Assembly: GCF_036781485.1 (NCBI RefSeq)
Contig: NZ_DAIQAX010000003.1
Location: forward strand, 1 to 25,705
Length of the DNA: 25,705 nucleotides
Reading direction: 5' to 3'
DNA from: Thermocrinis sp.
GTDB taxonomy: Bacteria; Aquificota; Aquificia; Aquificales; Aquificaceae
The notes below the pieces were generated by a model, which saw only the letters and a list, made by a program, of their open reading frames with translations, was not told where the DNA came from and did no database searches. Below, one piece after another: positions 1 to 6,857 of this stretch. Position 1 is the first letter of the stretch; every line of letters starts with the position of its first letter. The translations under genes and the position numbers were made by a program.

Positions 1-62
1 CAAAGCTTTTTAACAAGAGGTTTTGCCCCTTCCCTAATTTCTCACCCGACGTATTGAAGGGT

Positions 63-76
63 TATAATTATTGAAT
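63..76 (+). promoter_or_regulatory. Perfect -10 (TATAAT) 8 nt before an ATG
   Basis: TATAAT at 63-68 is followed by 8 nt and then ATG at 77-79. With a normal -10 to start-site distance the transcript would begin at or within a base or two of the ATG, so it would be leaderless. I see no convincing -35 and no Shine-Dalgarno. The sequence from 1 to 62 holds no gene I can support; two short plus-strand frames are open from the edge (stops at 55-57 and 72-74) and could be the tail of an upstream gene. Confidence 0.45.
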
Positions 77-225
77 ATGGAGAAGGAAAAAAGTGAAGAC
101 TTAGCTAGTCTAAGGTAAACGGCAAACTTGTAGCTAGGGGTGAAATAGTAGTGGTAGAGGACAAATTCGGAGTAAAGATAACAGATATAGTGGAAAAAGA
201 GGAGAGGGTAAAGAAAGCTCTTTAA
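77..225 (+). pseudogene. fliN: Truncated, frameshifted fliN (flagellar switch SpoA domain) remnant
   Basis: The frame ending with TAA at 223-225 reads VNGKLVARGEIVVVEDKFG and then VKITDIVEKEERVKKAL. This matches the extreme C-terminus of FliN (E. coli FliN ends with INGYLIAQGEVVVVADKYG, then VRITDI). FliN is part of the flagellar switch C-ring. Only about 36 residues of the SpoA domain remain. A TAG at 106-108 blocks the frame upstream, and the reading continues in another frame from ATG 77 (MEKEKSEDLASLR, stop 116-118). One added base near 114-116 would fuse both parts into about 49 residues, still far short of normal FliN (about 100 or more). The start of the SpoA domain is missing. I read this as a deletion plus frameshift relic; a sequencing error explains the frameshift but not the missing domain. 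The 3' end overlaps the convergent gene by 4 nt. Confidence 0.7.
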
Positions 226-662
226 CACTTACCTGTTATATAATCTGCCACAGAAGACGCAGCTATTGATTTGGGTTTCACTACGGGTTTTAGTCCTTGA
301 GCTAAAACAAAACCGATTGCTTCCTTCAAAATTATGGACGAGTTGTGCTGTGGGTTTGGATTTATATCAAGATGGACTTCAAAGGGCCTGTTGCCCACCA
401 CATCTATAAGTTCCAGGGCAGTATAGACAGCCCTGCTGACCTCTTCCATAAGCCTTTGTCTTAGTGACCGTATGCGCTTTACTCTTTCAGTCTTCCAGAA
501 AACCTTTGCTCCCCTACAGGAGTCTATATGGACTACCACTACGGTGACAAAAACTGTGCTGTCGTTTACCTGACGAGAGTCGCATCCAACGTATACGGCG
601 GTTCTTTCAGAGGTGCTTTTTATAAACTCCCTTACTTCTTCAAAGTTCTTTATCTGAGGCAT
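222..662 (-). CDS. YkuK-family RNase-H-like protein (DUF458)
   Basis: 146 residues. The sequence fits the YkuK/DUF458 family, predicted to have an RNase-H-like fold. Visible marks are an early YVGCDSRQ strand with an acidic residue, an RxRSLRQRLMEEVSRA helix, the motif HLDINPNPQHNSS and a C-terminal KPKSIAASSVADYI. The two aspartates (CDSR, LDINPN) are candidates for a metal-binding acidic cluster, as in RNase H folds; this is inference, since the substrate of the family is not established to my knowledge. The start is ATG 662 with a weak AGGGA upstream. It overlaps the end of the upstream Cys-rich gene by 23 nt, which suggests co-transcription and possibly coupling. Length is normal for the family. 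Confidence 0.75.
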   Translation of the reverse strand: MPQIKNFEEVREFIKSTSERTAVYVGCDSRQVNDSTVFVTVVVVHIDSCRGAKVFWKTERVKRIRSLRQRLMEEVSRAVYTALELIDVVGNRPFEVHLDINPNPQHNSSIILKEAIGFVLAQGLKPVVKPKSIAASSVADYITGKC

Positions 663-987
663 TTATATTTCCCTTAAATTCCACCGCTTTTAAATAGGTA
701 GGCTTGAAGAATATCCAATCTTTCATGTTCTGCGCACTTCTCCCATAGCACACCTCGCAAAGAAGCCCTCCATCCACAAGCTTAGAGTTATCGTCGCAAC
801 AATCGGACAGGTTCCAAAACTCGTAGTTATCATGAAAGATCAGCTTGCCACAGCCTAAGCATTGGTAAAGCTTACATCCTTTTGAGCTTAAAAGCTTTTC
901 AAGCTCCTGATCTAAGGGAAGCTCCTCTAATTCAAAAACCGTCTTTAAAAACTCTTTCTGTTTTTGGTTAAGTTCTTCAACTTTCAT
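640..987 (-). CDS. Cys-rich putative zinc-binding protein, unknown function
   Basis: 115 residues, family not recognised. The N-terminal third is charged and helical (KVEELNQKQKEFLKT). The middle carries a cysteine set: a CxxC within QCLGCGKL, an adjacent CC in LSDCCDDN, and CEVC near residues 77-80, with a further Cys a few residues before the first CxxC. That pattern suggests one structural zinc ribbon or treble clef, as in small nucleic-acid or protein-binding modules; this is inference from cysteine spacing only. The gene shares a 20-bp intergenic region with mnmG on the other strand and overlaps the YkuK-like gene downstream, so the two minus-strand genes probably form an operon. No Shine-Dalgarno precedes ATG 987. 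Confidence 0.6.
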   Translation of the reverse strand: MKVEELNQKQKEFLKTVFELEELPLDQELEKLLSSKGCKLYQCLGCGKLIFHDNYEFWNLSDCCDDNSKLVDGGLLCEVCYGRSAQNMKDWIFFKPTYLKAVEFKGNINASDKEL

Positions 988-1007
988 CTAATATATATTT
1001 TATTCCC
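988..1007. promoter_or_regulatory. 20-bp divergent promoter with overlapping opposed -10 elements
   Basis: The whole gap between the divergent ATGs (987 on minus, 1008 on plus) is 20 bp. On plus, TATATT (994-999) lies 8 nt before the mnmG ATG. On minus, TAAAAT (1002-997) lies 9 nt before the ATG of the Cys-rich gene. The hexamers share 3 bp. Neither gene has a Shine-Dalgarno, and any -35 would lie inside the opposite coding region. Both mRNAs are predicted to be leaderless. The -10s are seen; start sites are inferred. Confidence 0.5.
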
Positions 1008-2852
1008 ATGCTGGTGGATGAGTTTGATGTGGCTGTGATAGGTGGGGGTCATGCGGGTATAGAGGCTGCTTTGGCTTCTGCTCGTATGGGTGCAAGGACG
1101 GTCATGTTCGTACTAAACGCAGACACTATAGGCCAGATGTCCTGCAATCCAGCCATAGGAGGCGTGGCAAAGGGCATAGTGGTAAGAGAAATAGATGCGC
1201 TTGGTGGGGAGATGGGAAAGGCTATAGACCACACTGGTATACAGTTTAAGATGTTAAATACCAGAAAAGGGAAGGCGGTTTGGTCTCCCAGGGCGCAGGC
1301 GGACAAAAAAGCTTACAGGGAATACATGAAAAAGGTTTGCGAAAATCAAGAGAACTTACACATAAAGCAGGACGAAGTGGTGGACATTGTGGTAGAAGAC
1401 GGAAAGGTGGTAGCTGTAAAGACAAGGCTTGGGCTTGAGTATAAGGTAAAGGCTGTGGTGGTCACCACGGGAACTTTCCTGAACGGTCTTATATACATAG
1501 GGGACAAGACCTTTCCCGCAGGCAGGGCTTGGGAACCAAACTCTACTGGGCTCTCTGAGTTTTATAGAAGACACGGTTTTCCTCTATTGAGGTTCAAAAC
1601 GGGCACGCCCGCAAGGCTTGACAGAAGGACCATAGACTTTTCCAACCTTGAGATAGCACCGGGAGATGATCCGCCACCTAAATTTTCCTTCTGGACAGAG
1701 CCTGTGGGTACATACTGGTTTGAAAAGGGTAAAAAGCAAGCGGTTTGCTGGATAACCTACACCACTCCAAAAACTCACGAGATAATCAGAAAGAATTTGC
1801 ATAGAACAGCCCTCTACGGCGGGCTCATCAAGGGTATTGGTCCAAGGTATTGTCCTTCCATAGAGGACAAGGTGGTAAAGTTTCCAGACAAAGACAGGCA
1901 TCAGATATTCTTAGAACCAGAAGGTTGGGATACGATAGAGATTTATCCAAACGGTCTGTCTACTTCTTTGCCAGAAGAAGTTCAGTGGGAGATGTATAGA
2001 TCCATACCTGGTTTGGAAAAAGTAGAGCTTATAAGACCTGCCTATGCTATAGAGTATGATATAGTTCCACCTACTGAGCTTTATCCCACGTTGGAAACAA
2101 AGAAGATTAGAGGGCTTTTTCATGCGGGCAACTTCAACGGCACCACCGGATACGAAGAAGCGGCAGGTCAGGGCATCTTGGGTGGGATAAACGCCTGCCT
2201 GAGAGCTTTTGGGAAAGAACCCATATACCTTAGAAGGGACGAAAGCTACATAGGGATTATGGTGGATGATTTGACCACAAAGGGTGTTATGGAGCCCTAC
2301 AGACTTTTTACCTCAAGGTCTGAATACAGGCTTTACCTAAGGCAAGACAACGCCATCCTCAGGCTTGCCAGGTTGGGAAGGGAGCTGGGGCTTTTGTCTG
2401 AAAGCCAATACAAACTTGTTGTAGAGCTTGAAAGGGAAATAAGGTCTTGGCTTGAGTTTTATGAGCAACACAGGGTTTCTGTAGCTATAGGTTCGGACTT
2501 GAGACCTTACAGCCTATCACAGCTTCTCACCTCCGAGTATTCCATATACGACCTTAAGAACTTTGGTGTAGAAATTCCAGATCACCCTTATGTTGCAGAA
2601 GAAGTGGAGATTGAGCTGAAGTATAAGCCTTATTTGGAAAGAGAAAGGAAGCTAAATGAAAAACTAAAAAAACTTGAGGACACCTCCATCCCAAAGGACA
2701 TAGACTACGATAGTATTCCTGGGCTAACCAACGAAGCTAAGGAAAAGCTGAAGAAGTTTAGACCTTTGACTGTGGGACAAGCTAGTAGGATAGACGGCAT
2801 AACGCCAGCAGCCATAACTGCCCTTTTGGCATACTTAGGAAAATTGGACTAA
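1008..2852 (+). CDS. mnmG: tRNA uridine-5-carboxymethylaminomethyl modification enzyme MnmG (GidA)
   Basis: 614 residues, normal length. MnmG with MnmE installs the carboxymethylaminomethyl group on wobble uridine 34 of certain tRNAs, using FAD, NADH and a folate-derived carbon, in the cytoplasm. Seen: the N-terminal FAD dinucleotide fold VIGGGHAGIEAALASARMG at residues 11-29, the MSCNPAIGG signature just after, the second conserved region RYCPSIEDKVVKFPDK, the GLFHAGNFNGTTGYEEAAGQG FAD-closing motif and a helical C-terminal domain ending with VGQASRIDGITPAAITALL. Conserved Cys is present in both the CNPAIGG and CPSIEDK motifs. The start is ATG 1008 with no Shine-Dalgarno, set by the FAD motif beginning about 10 residues in. 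The symporter gene starts one base after its stop. Confidence 0.97.
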   Translation: MLVDEFDVAVIGGGHAGIEAALASARMGARTVMFVLNADTIGQMSCNPAIGGVAKGIVVREIDALGGEMGKAIDHTGIQFKMLNTRKGKAVWSPRAQADKKAYREYMKKVCENQENLHIKQDEVVDIVVEDGKVVAVKTRLGLEYKVKAVVVTTGTFLNGLIYIGDKTFPAGRAWEPNSTGLSEFYRRHGFPLLRFKTGTPARLDRRTIDFSNLEIAPGDDPPPKFSFWTEPVGTYWFEKGKKQAVCWITYTTPKTHEIIRKNLHRTALYGGLIKGIGPRYCPSIEDKVVKFPDKDRHQIFLEPEGWDTIEIYPNGLSTSLPEEVQWEMYRSIPGLEKVELIRPAYAIEYDIVPPTELYPTLETKKIRGLFHAGNFNGTTGYEEAAGQGILGGINACLRAFGKEPIYLRRDESYIGIMVDDLTTKGVMEPYRLFTSRSEYRLYLRQDNAILRLARLGRELGLLSESQYKLVVELEREIRSWLEFYEQHRVSVAIGSDLRPYSLSQLLTSEYSIYDLKNFGVEIPDHPYVAEEVEIELKYKPYLERERKLNEKLKKLEDTSIPKDIDYDSIPGLTNEAKEKLKKFRPLTVGQASRIDGITPAAITALLAYLGKLD

Positions 2853-2853
2853 G

Positions 2854-4233
2854 ATGATAATCTTCTTCATAGTCCTATACATGCTTATTACCTTGGTGGT
2901 AGGCATACTGGCTGGCAAACTTTTGGTTAAAAACTCAAAGGATTACTTACTTGCCGGCAGAAATCTTCCCTTTTATATGGCAACCTTTGTAGCCTTTGCC
3001 ACTTGGTTTGGTTCAGAAACCGTTTTGGGTGCCTCTTCTGTAATGGCAAAGGAGGGGCTCTGGGGCGTTATTTCAGATCCTTTTGGTGCAGCGCTTTGTC
3101 TTGTTCTCGTGGGCCTTTTCTTTGCCAAACCCCTTTATAGGATGAACCTTCTGACCTTTGGAGATTTCTACAGAGTAAAGTATGGCAGAAAGGCAGAAAT
3201 AGTAGCAAGTATTATGCTAATAGCCTCTTACTTTGGCTGGATAGGTGCCCAGATGGTTGCCATAGGCCTCATGCTTCACATTACTATCGGGATACCTCAA
3301 AGTGCTGGCATAGTGGTTGGTTCTTTTGTGGTGCTTTTATACACCTTTTTTGGAGGAATGTGGGCTATATCTCTGACGGACTTTATACAGACTGTGGTTA
3401 TAGTTTTTGGCTTGGTCTTTGTGCTTTATGAGGTTTCCAATGGCTTTTCTGAGGTGGTTCCGGTAGTTGCATCCCAGCCTCCCGAATACTACAAGTTTTT
3501 CCCAAGCTTTAACTTAGAAGAGATCCTTTTGTTCATAAGCGGGCTTATAACCATAGGGCTTGGTTCCATACCTCAGCAGGATGTATTCCAGAGGGTAATG
3601 TCTTCAAGGTCGGAGAGGGTAGCTGTTCTTTCATCCATAGGCGCAGGGTTTATGTATCTGACGGTAGCCCTAATTCCACTGCTCTTAGCCATTTTTGCAA
3701 AGGTTAAGTATCCAAACCTGCTTGAGGTGGACCCTCAGCTTATGCTTCCTACCATGATCATGGAGCATACATCCCAGATAACAAAAATCCTGTTCTTTGG
3801 AGCTCTGCTTTCTGCTATTATGAGCACCGCAAGCAGTGCGATTTTAGCTCCAGCGGCTATTCTGAGCGAGAATTTACTTAGACCGATCTTTAATAACCTA
3901 CCAGACAAATATTTTCTGTGGCTAACAAGGCTAAGCGTAGTTCTTATCACAGCTGTATCCTTAGTCTTTGCCCTTGGAGGTGAGTCTATATTTAGGCTTG
4001 TGGAAGGCTCTTCAGCTTTGAGCTTGGTCTCTCTTTTTGTCCCAATGGTGGGAGCGCTTTACTTTAAAGTTTCTGATCAGACCTCTGCCATAGCAAGCAT
4101 GCTCTCTGGCTTCTCTGTTTGGGTGGTTTTGGAGTATATACTTCATTATCAGTTTGCGCTGCTTGCCGGACTTGCCACAAGCTTTGTTAGCTTTGTTCTG
4201 CTCCTTTTACGCTCCAAACTTAGAAAGTTTTAA
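2854..4233 (+). CDS. Sodium:solute symporter (SSS family), substrate unknown
   Basis: 459 residues, almost entirely hydrophobic, with roughly a dozen membrane segments. It belongs to the SSS family (LeuT fold), which couples solute uptake to a cation gradient across the inner membrane. Seen: the first-helix region with SKDYLLAGRNLPF followed by FATWFGSETVLGASS, the motif GSIPQQDVFQRVMSS, and the conserved ALLSAIMSTASSAI helix, whose Ser/Thr residues contribute to the Na+ site in characterised members. I cannot assign the substrate; organic acid, amino acid and other solutes are all possible. ATG 2854 lies one base after the mnmG stop, so the two are probably co-transcribed and the start depends on coupling. 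The 3' end overlaps the convergent apgM gene by 27 nt, with no terminator between them. Confidence 0.85.
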   Translation: MIIFFIVLYMLITLVVGILAGKLLVKNSKDYLLAGRNLPFYMATFVAFATWFGSETVLGASSVMAKEGLWGVISDPFGAALCLVLVGLFFAKPLYRMNLLTFGDFYRVKYGRKAEIVASIMLIASYFGWIGAQMVAIGLMLHITIGIPQSAGIVVGSFVVLLYTFFGGMWAISLTDFIQTVVIVFGLVFVLYEVSNGFSEVVPVVASQPPEYYKFFPSFNLEEILLFISGLITIGLGSIPQQDVFQRVMSSRSERVAVLSSIGAGFMYLTVALIPLLLAIFAKVKYPNLLEVDPQLMLPTMIMEHTSQITKILFFGALLSAIMSTASSAILAPAAILSENLLRPIFNNLPDKYFLWLTRLSVVLITAVSLVFALGGESIFRLVEGSSALSLVSLFVPMVGALYFKVSDQTSAIASMLSGFSVWVVLEYILHYQFALLAGLATSFVSFVLLLLRSKLRKF

Positions 4234-5424
4234 AGAATGAGCGAGCATAAGGTTTATGAGTTTCTTCGCTGGAAAGATACCAAGCTCTCCCCTTAGACAC
4301 TCCCTTTCGGTAAATCTGCCGGAAGTCATACCAAGAACATAGGGAGACTTTAAAAGAACTGGCACAGGATGCCACGAGTGGCCTTTAAGAACGGAAGGCG
4401 TGGAGTGGTCCCCTGTTATGACCAGCACATCCGGCTTTAGTTCAAGAATCTGTGGTAGTTTTCTGTCAAACTCTTCTATGACCTTAACCTTACCCTCCCA
4501 GTTTCCATCCTCTCCGTAGGAGTCTGTCTTTTTGATGTGTAAGAAGAAAAAGTCATAATCTTTCCATAACTCTCTCAGCACGCTTATCTGATCGTCTATG
4601 CTCTGACCTGGAACATCTATCACATCCATACCCACCAAACTTGCTAATCCCTTGTACATTGGATAGACCGCTATGGCGCATGCTTTCAGTCCAAACCTTT
4701 CCTCAAGGCTTTTGAGCTTAGGTTTTTGAGAAAAGCCTCTCAAAAGTATGTAATTCGCCTTAGGCTCGTCCCTTAAGACTTCCGAAGCCCTTTGCAGAAA
4801 CTTTTTTACCACATCAGCTACTCTCCAAGACTGCTCGTTTTTTCCTATTGGTTCAAGGGGAGATCTACCTTCTTTTTGTGGATCGGTATCGTTTATAAGG
4901 GCGCTGTTTTCTGGAAGGGCTTGAGGAAATCTTAAAACTATAGCCAACCTGTGCTCCATACCCGCTTCCAAAAAAACCTCCACATCATCTATAAACCTTA
5001 TGCTTTCCTTTAACTTCTGTGTAATCCTTCTGTTCTCTTCTGTAGGTATCCTTCCTGCCCTTCTGTCTTTAACTATGGCATGCCCATTCTGGTATTCTAC
5101 AGTGGCGTAGTTGCCCCTTATGGCTATATCTGTTTCTCTTACAGTCAGCCCAAGTCCCAAAGCTTCCAGTATCCCCCTTCCTATCTGATACTCCACAGGG
5201 TCATATCCAAATATTCCCAGATGGCCTGGACCACTACCTGGAGTTATCCCATAATCCACCGGCAGGTGCATACCCAAGGCAGACTCCTTAGCTAATTGGT
5301 CCAAATTTGGAGTATTAGCTATTTCCAATTCGGTTTTTCCATCCTTTACCGGAAGCCCACCTATGCCATCAAGAACGACCAAAAGAATTTTACTGCTATT
5401 TTTTTGTATTAGATGTTCCAACAT
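4207..5424 (-). CDS. apgM: Archaeal-type 2,3-bisphosphoglycerate-independent phosphoglycerate mutase
   Basis: 405 residues. It interconverts 3- and 2-phosphoglycerate in glycolysis and gluconeogenesis without bisphosphoglycerate and belongs to the alkaline-phosphatase-like metalloenzymes. The short ApgM form, first known from archaea, differs from the roughly 510-residue bacterial GpmI. Seen: the N-terminal metal motif VVLDGIGG, ANTPNLDQLAKES, the active-site TPGSGPGHLGIFGYDP, the acidic FFLHIKKTDSYGEDG region and the C-terminal metal ligands in GDHSTPSVLKGHSWHPVP. ATG 5424 has no Shine-Dalgarno but a -10-like TAAAAT nine bases upstream, pointing to leaderless expression from the shared promoter at 5425-5443. 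The gene is convergent with the symporter and overlaps its end. Confidence 0.93.
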   Translation of the reverse strand: MLEHLIQKNSSKILLVVLDGIGGLPVKDGKTELEIANTPNLDQLAKESALGMHLPVDYGITPGSGPGHLGIFGYDPVEYQIGRGILEALGLGLTVRETDIAIRGNYATVEYQNGHAIVKDRRAGRIPTEENRRITQKLKESIRFIDDVEVFLEAGMEHRLAIVLRFPQALPENSALINDTDPQKEGRSPLEPIGKNEQSWRVADVVKKFLQRASEVLRDEPKANYILLRGFSQKPKLKSLEERFGLKACAIAVYPMYKGLASLVGMDVIDVPGQSIDDQISVLRELWKDYDFFFLHIKKTDSYGEDGNWEGKVKVIEEFDRKLPQILELKPDVLVITGDHSTPSVLKGHSWHPVPVLLKSPYVLGMTSGRFTERECLRGELGIFPAKKLINLMLAHSLKLSKFGA

Positions 5425-5443
5425 GGCTTTAAAATTTTAAAAC
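5425..5443. promoter_or_regulatory. 19-bp palindromic divergent promoter (apgM / tRNA-binding protein)
   Basis: The gap holds a perfect 14-bp palindrome, TTTAAAATTTTAAA (5428-5441). It yields TAAAAT on both strands: 5430-5435 on plus, 8 nt before ATG 5444, and 5439-5434 on minus, 9 nt before ATG 5424. There is no Shine-Dalgarno for either gene. This repeats the spacing seen at 988-1007 almost exactly. Both genes are predicted to start as leaderless mRNAs. A repressor site is an alternative reading of the palindrome. Confidence 0.55.
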
Positions 5444-5770
5444 ATGGAGCTAATTGGTTTAGAGGATTTCATCAAGCTGGACATAAGGGTGGCAAGGGTT
5501 ATATCTGCAGAAAGAGTAGAAGGCTCCGAAAAACTTCTCAAACTTAGAATATCCCTTGGAGACCAAGAGAGAACTATAGTGGCTGGCATAGCCAAACACT
5601 ACTCACCCGAAGAACTTCTGGGAAAGAAAATAATAGTGCTTGCCAACCTAAAACCTAGAAAGATATTCGGCGTAGATTCTCAGGGTATGCTCTTGGCTGC
5701 CTCTGACGGAGAGCATCTTTCCATCCTAACACCAGAAAAAGACGTAAAAGAAGGTTCCAAAGTTGGCTAA
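5444..5770 (+). CDS. Free-standing tRNA-binding protein (Trbp111 / MetG C-terminal type)
   Basis: 108 residues forming a single OB-fold tRNA-binding domain, the domain also found at the C-terminus of bacterial methionyl-tRNA synthetase. The Aquifex aeolicus homologue, Trbp111, binds tRNA by shape rather than sequence and acts as a dimer (known for that family). Seen: FIKLDIRVARVISAERVEGS at the N-terminus, KLLKLRISLGDQERTIVAGI, then YSPEELLGKKIIVLANLKPRKIFGVDSQGMLLAA and a short acidic tail. The conserved IxxGI..HYxPExLxGKxVxVVxNLxPxKxxGxxSxGMxLAA pattern is intact. It may act in trans for a MetRS lacking this domain, or as a CsaA-like chaperone; sequence alone does not separate these. The start is ATG 5444, with no Shine-Dalgarno. 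Confidence 0.9.
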   Translation: MELIGLEDFIKLDIRVARVISAERVEGSEKLLKLRISLGDQERTIVAGIAKHYSPEELLGKKIIVLANLKPRKIFGVDSQGMLLAASDGEHLSILTPEKDVKEGSKVG

Positions 5771-5788
5771 GAAATGGAGAACCTATAC

Positions 5789-5819
5789 TATAATATATTT
5801 TGTTAAAAGGAGGTAAAGC
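5789..5819 (+). promoter_or_regulatory. Promoter -10 and strong ribosome binding site for the lipoprotein gene
   Basis: A perfect TATAAT lies at 5789-5794, partly overlapping a TATACT at 5784-5789. AGGAGGT at about 5809-5815 lies a few bases before ATG 5820. The predicted leader is about 20 nt, unlike the leaderless starts nearby. No good -35 is visible, the best being TTGGCT at 5763-5768. The lipoprotein therefore probably has its own promoter. Confidence 0.5.
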
Positions 5820-6218
5820 ATGAGAAAAGTAGCTTTATTGATAGTATTTACTACATTTTCTGCAGCTGTAATATCGTGTGGTCAAGTGTCTTCCTCCAGA
5901 ACTTACGAAGGTGCAGCCGTAGGCGGTACTGTAGGAGCGGCAGCCGGTGTATTGATAGATAAAGAAAACAGATGGAGAGGAGCTGTCATTGGCGGAGCCT
6001 TAGGTGCAATCTTAGGAGGGACAATAACCGAGATAGCTCAAAGGGCATCCAGGGAAGCGGCCATGGCAAACAGGCCAGTAGAATACAGATCAGAAGATGG
6101 TAAAGAAAGAGTATATGCAGAACCTGTAGCATCAAAGGGTAAATGTAAAATAGTAAAAACCAGCTATTATCAAAATGGTAAATTAGTTAAAGTAGAAGAA
6201 AAGGAAGTGTGCCCTTAA
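5820..6218 (+). CDS. Glycine-zipper lipoprotein
   Basis: 132 residues. A signal peptide (MRK followed by a hydrophobic stretch) ends in the lipobox VISC, so Cys20 should be lipidated and the protein anchored on the periplasmic side. Residues 29-63 form a glycine zipper: YEGAAVGGTVGAAAGVLIDK, then a short charged turn and RGAVIGGALGAILGGTI. This is typical of SlyB/YMGG/OmpA-like glycine-zipper proteins, in which paired GxxxG helices insert in or associate with membrane. The C-terminal part carries KCKIVKTSYYQNGKLVKVEE and a Cys close to the end; two Cys about 24 residues apart could form a disulfide (inference). Function is not known beyond an envelope role. The gene has its own promoter and ribosome site, and the convergent hpf terminator follows. 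Confidence 0.75.
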   Translation: MRKVALLIVFTTFSAAVISCGQVSSSRTYEGAAVGGTVGAAAGVLIDKENRWRGAVIGGALGAILGGTITEIAQRASREAAMANRPVEYRSEDGKERVYAEPVASKGKCKIVKTSYYQNGKLVKVEEKEVCP

Positions 6219-6225
6219 CATTAAT

Positions 6226-6258
6226 TAAATTAAAAATAAAGCGGGGGGTCATTCCCCC
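6226..6258 (-). terminator. Intrinsic terminator of hpf, with the stop codon in its loop
   Basis: Read on minus, GGGGG (6258-6254), loop AATGA, then CCCCC (6248-6244), followed by GC and a T-rich tail (TTTATTTTTAATTT). The hpf stop codon TGA (6251-6249) is inside the loop, so the last codons form the 5' arm. In the plus direction no T-run follows the hairpin, so it should act mainly for hpf; the upstream A-rich stretch is just the complement of the tail. Confidence 0.7.
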
Positions 6259-6851
6259 TTGCACCTGGTATTCAATATACCAAAGCTTCCTCCTCTTTTT
6301 CTGTAAGCAATTTTTAATTCCCCTGTCTTAGCATCTATAAAAGGTAGGAAATAGACCCCACTTTCCTGAATCTCAAGTATGGCATCCTCTTCGCTCATTG
6401 GTTTTTCTATTACTAACTCTTCCTCGATTATAGTGGGTCTTTCTTTCTCTTCTGAAGGTGCGATTATAGCACTTATAACTTCTTCCTTTATTTTAGCACC
6501 ACGCCTTCTGTACTCTAATCTTCTCTGTTTTAGCTTTATTATCTGCCTTTCTGCTTCATCAAGCACCTTATCCAGTGCTGAAAATACGTCTATATCCTCC
6601 TCCCATGCGTGAATAACTCCACCACCCCAGGTTTTTAAGTACAGATCCAAATCAACCCTATAAACTGTAGGCCTGCTTTCACCAGCATAGTCTTTTTGTT
6701 TTGCCCTGGATGTGGATAGGGTAATCACAACCTCCACTTGATCTTCCTCTACCTCTTTCAAAAGTCTGGAAAACCTCTCCAGCTTGCCCTCTACAAAACT
6801 TTTCATGGCATCAGTCCATTGTACAGCCTTTCCTACAAATTCTACGTTCAT
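6249..6851 (-). CDS. hpf: Ribosome hibernation promoting factor, long form
   Basis: 200 residues. Long HPF binds the 30S decoding region through an N-terminal S30AE domain and dimerises 70S ribosomes into inactive 100S particles through a C-terminal domain (known for the family). Seen: MNVEFVGKAVQWTDAMKSFV at the start, the core VEVVITLSTSRAKQKDYAGE, EDIDVFSALDKVLDEAERQI with basic KLKQRR, a charged linker at about 115-145, and the C-terminal SEEDAILEIQESGVYFLPFI plus RKRGGSFGIL. A longer frame begins 14 codons upstream at 6893, but ATG 6851 has a perfect AGGAGG 6 nt before it and is the family start, so I chose it. It lies 72 nt downstream of the Crp/Fnr gene, with its own likely promoter at 6884-6912. 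Confidence 0.93.
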   Translation of the reverse strand: MNVEFVGKAVQWTDAMKSFVEGKLERFSRLLKEVEEDQVEVVITLSTSRAKQKDYAGESRPTVYRVDLDLYLKTWGGGVIHAWEEDIDVFSALDKVLDEAERQIIKLKQRRLEYRRRGAKIKEEVISAIIAPSEEKERPTIIEEELVIEKPMSEEDAILEIQESGVYFLPFIDAKTGELKIAYRKRGGSFGILNTRCKGE

Positions 6852-6857
6852 CCAAAA

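Noticed and set aside
34..228. 64-residue minus-strand frame opposite the fliN remnant
   Set aside because: It is the complement of a recognisable FliN coding stretch, has no ribosome site, and its composition (Tyr, Phe, Leu-rich) is typical of an antisense shadow.
6241..6258. The GGGGG/CCCCC hairpin as terminator of the plus-strand lipoprotein gene
   Set aside because: No T-run follows it on the plus strand; the T-rich tail is only on the minus strand, so I assign it to hpf.
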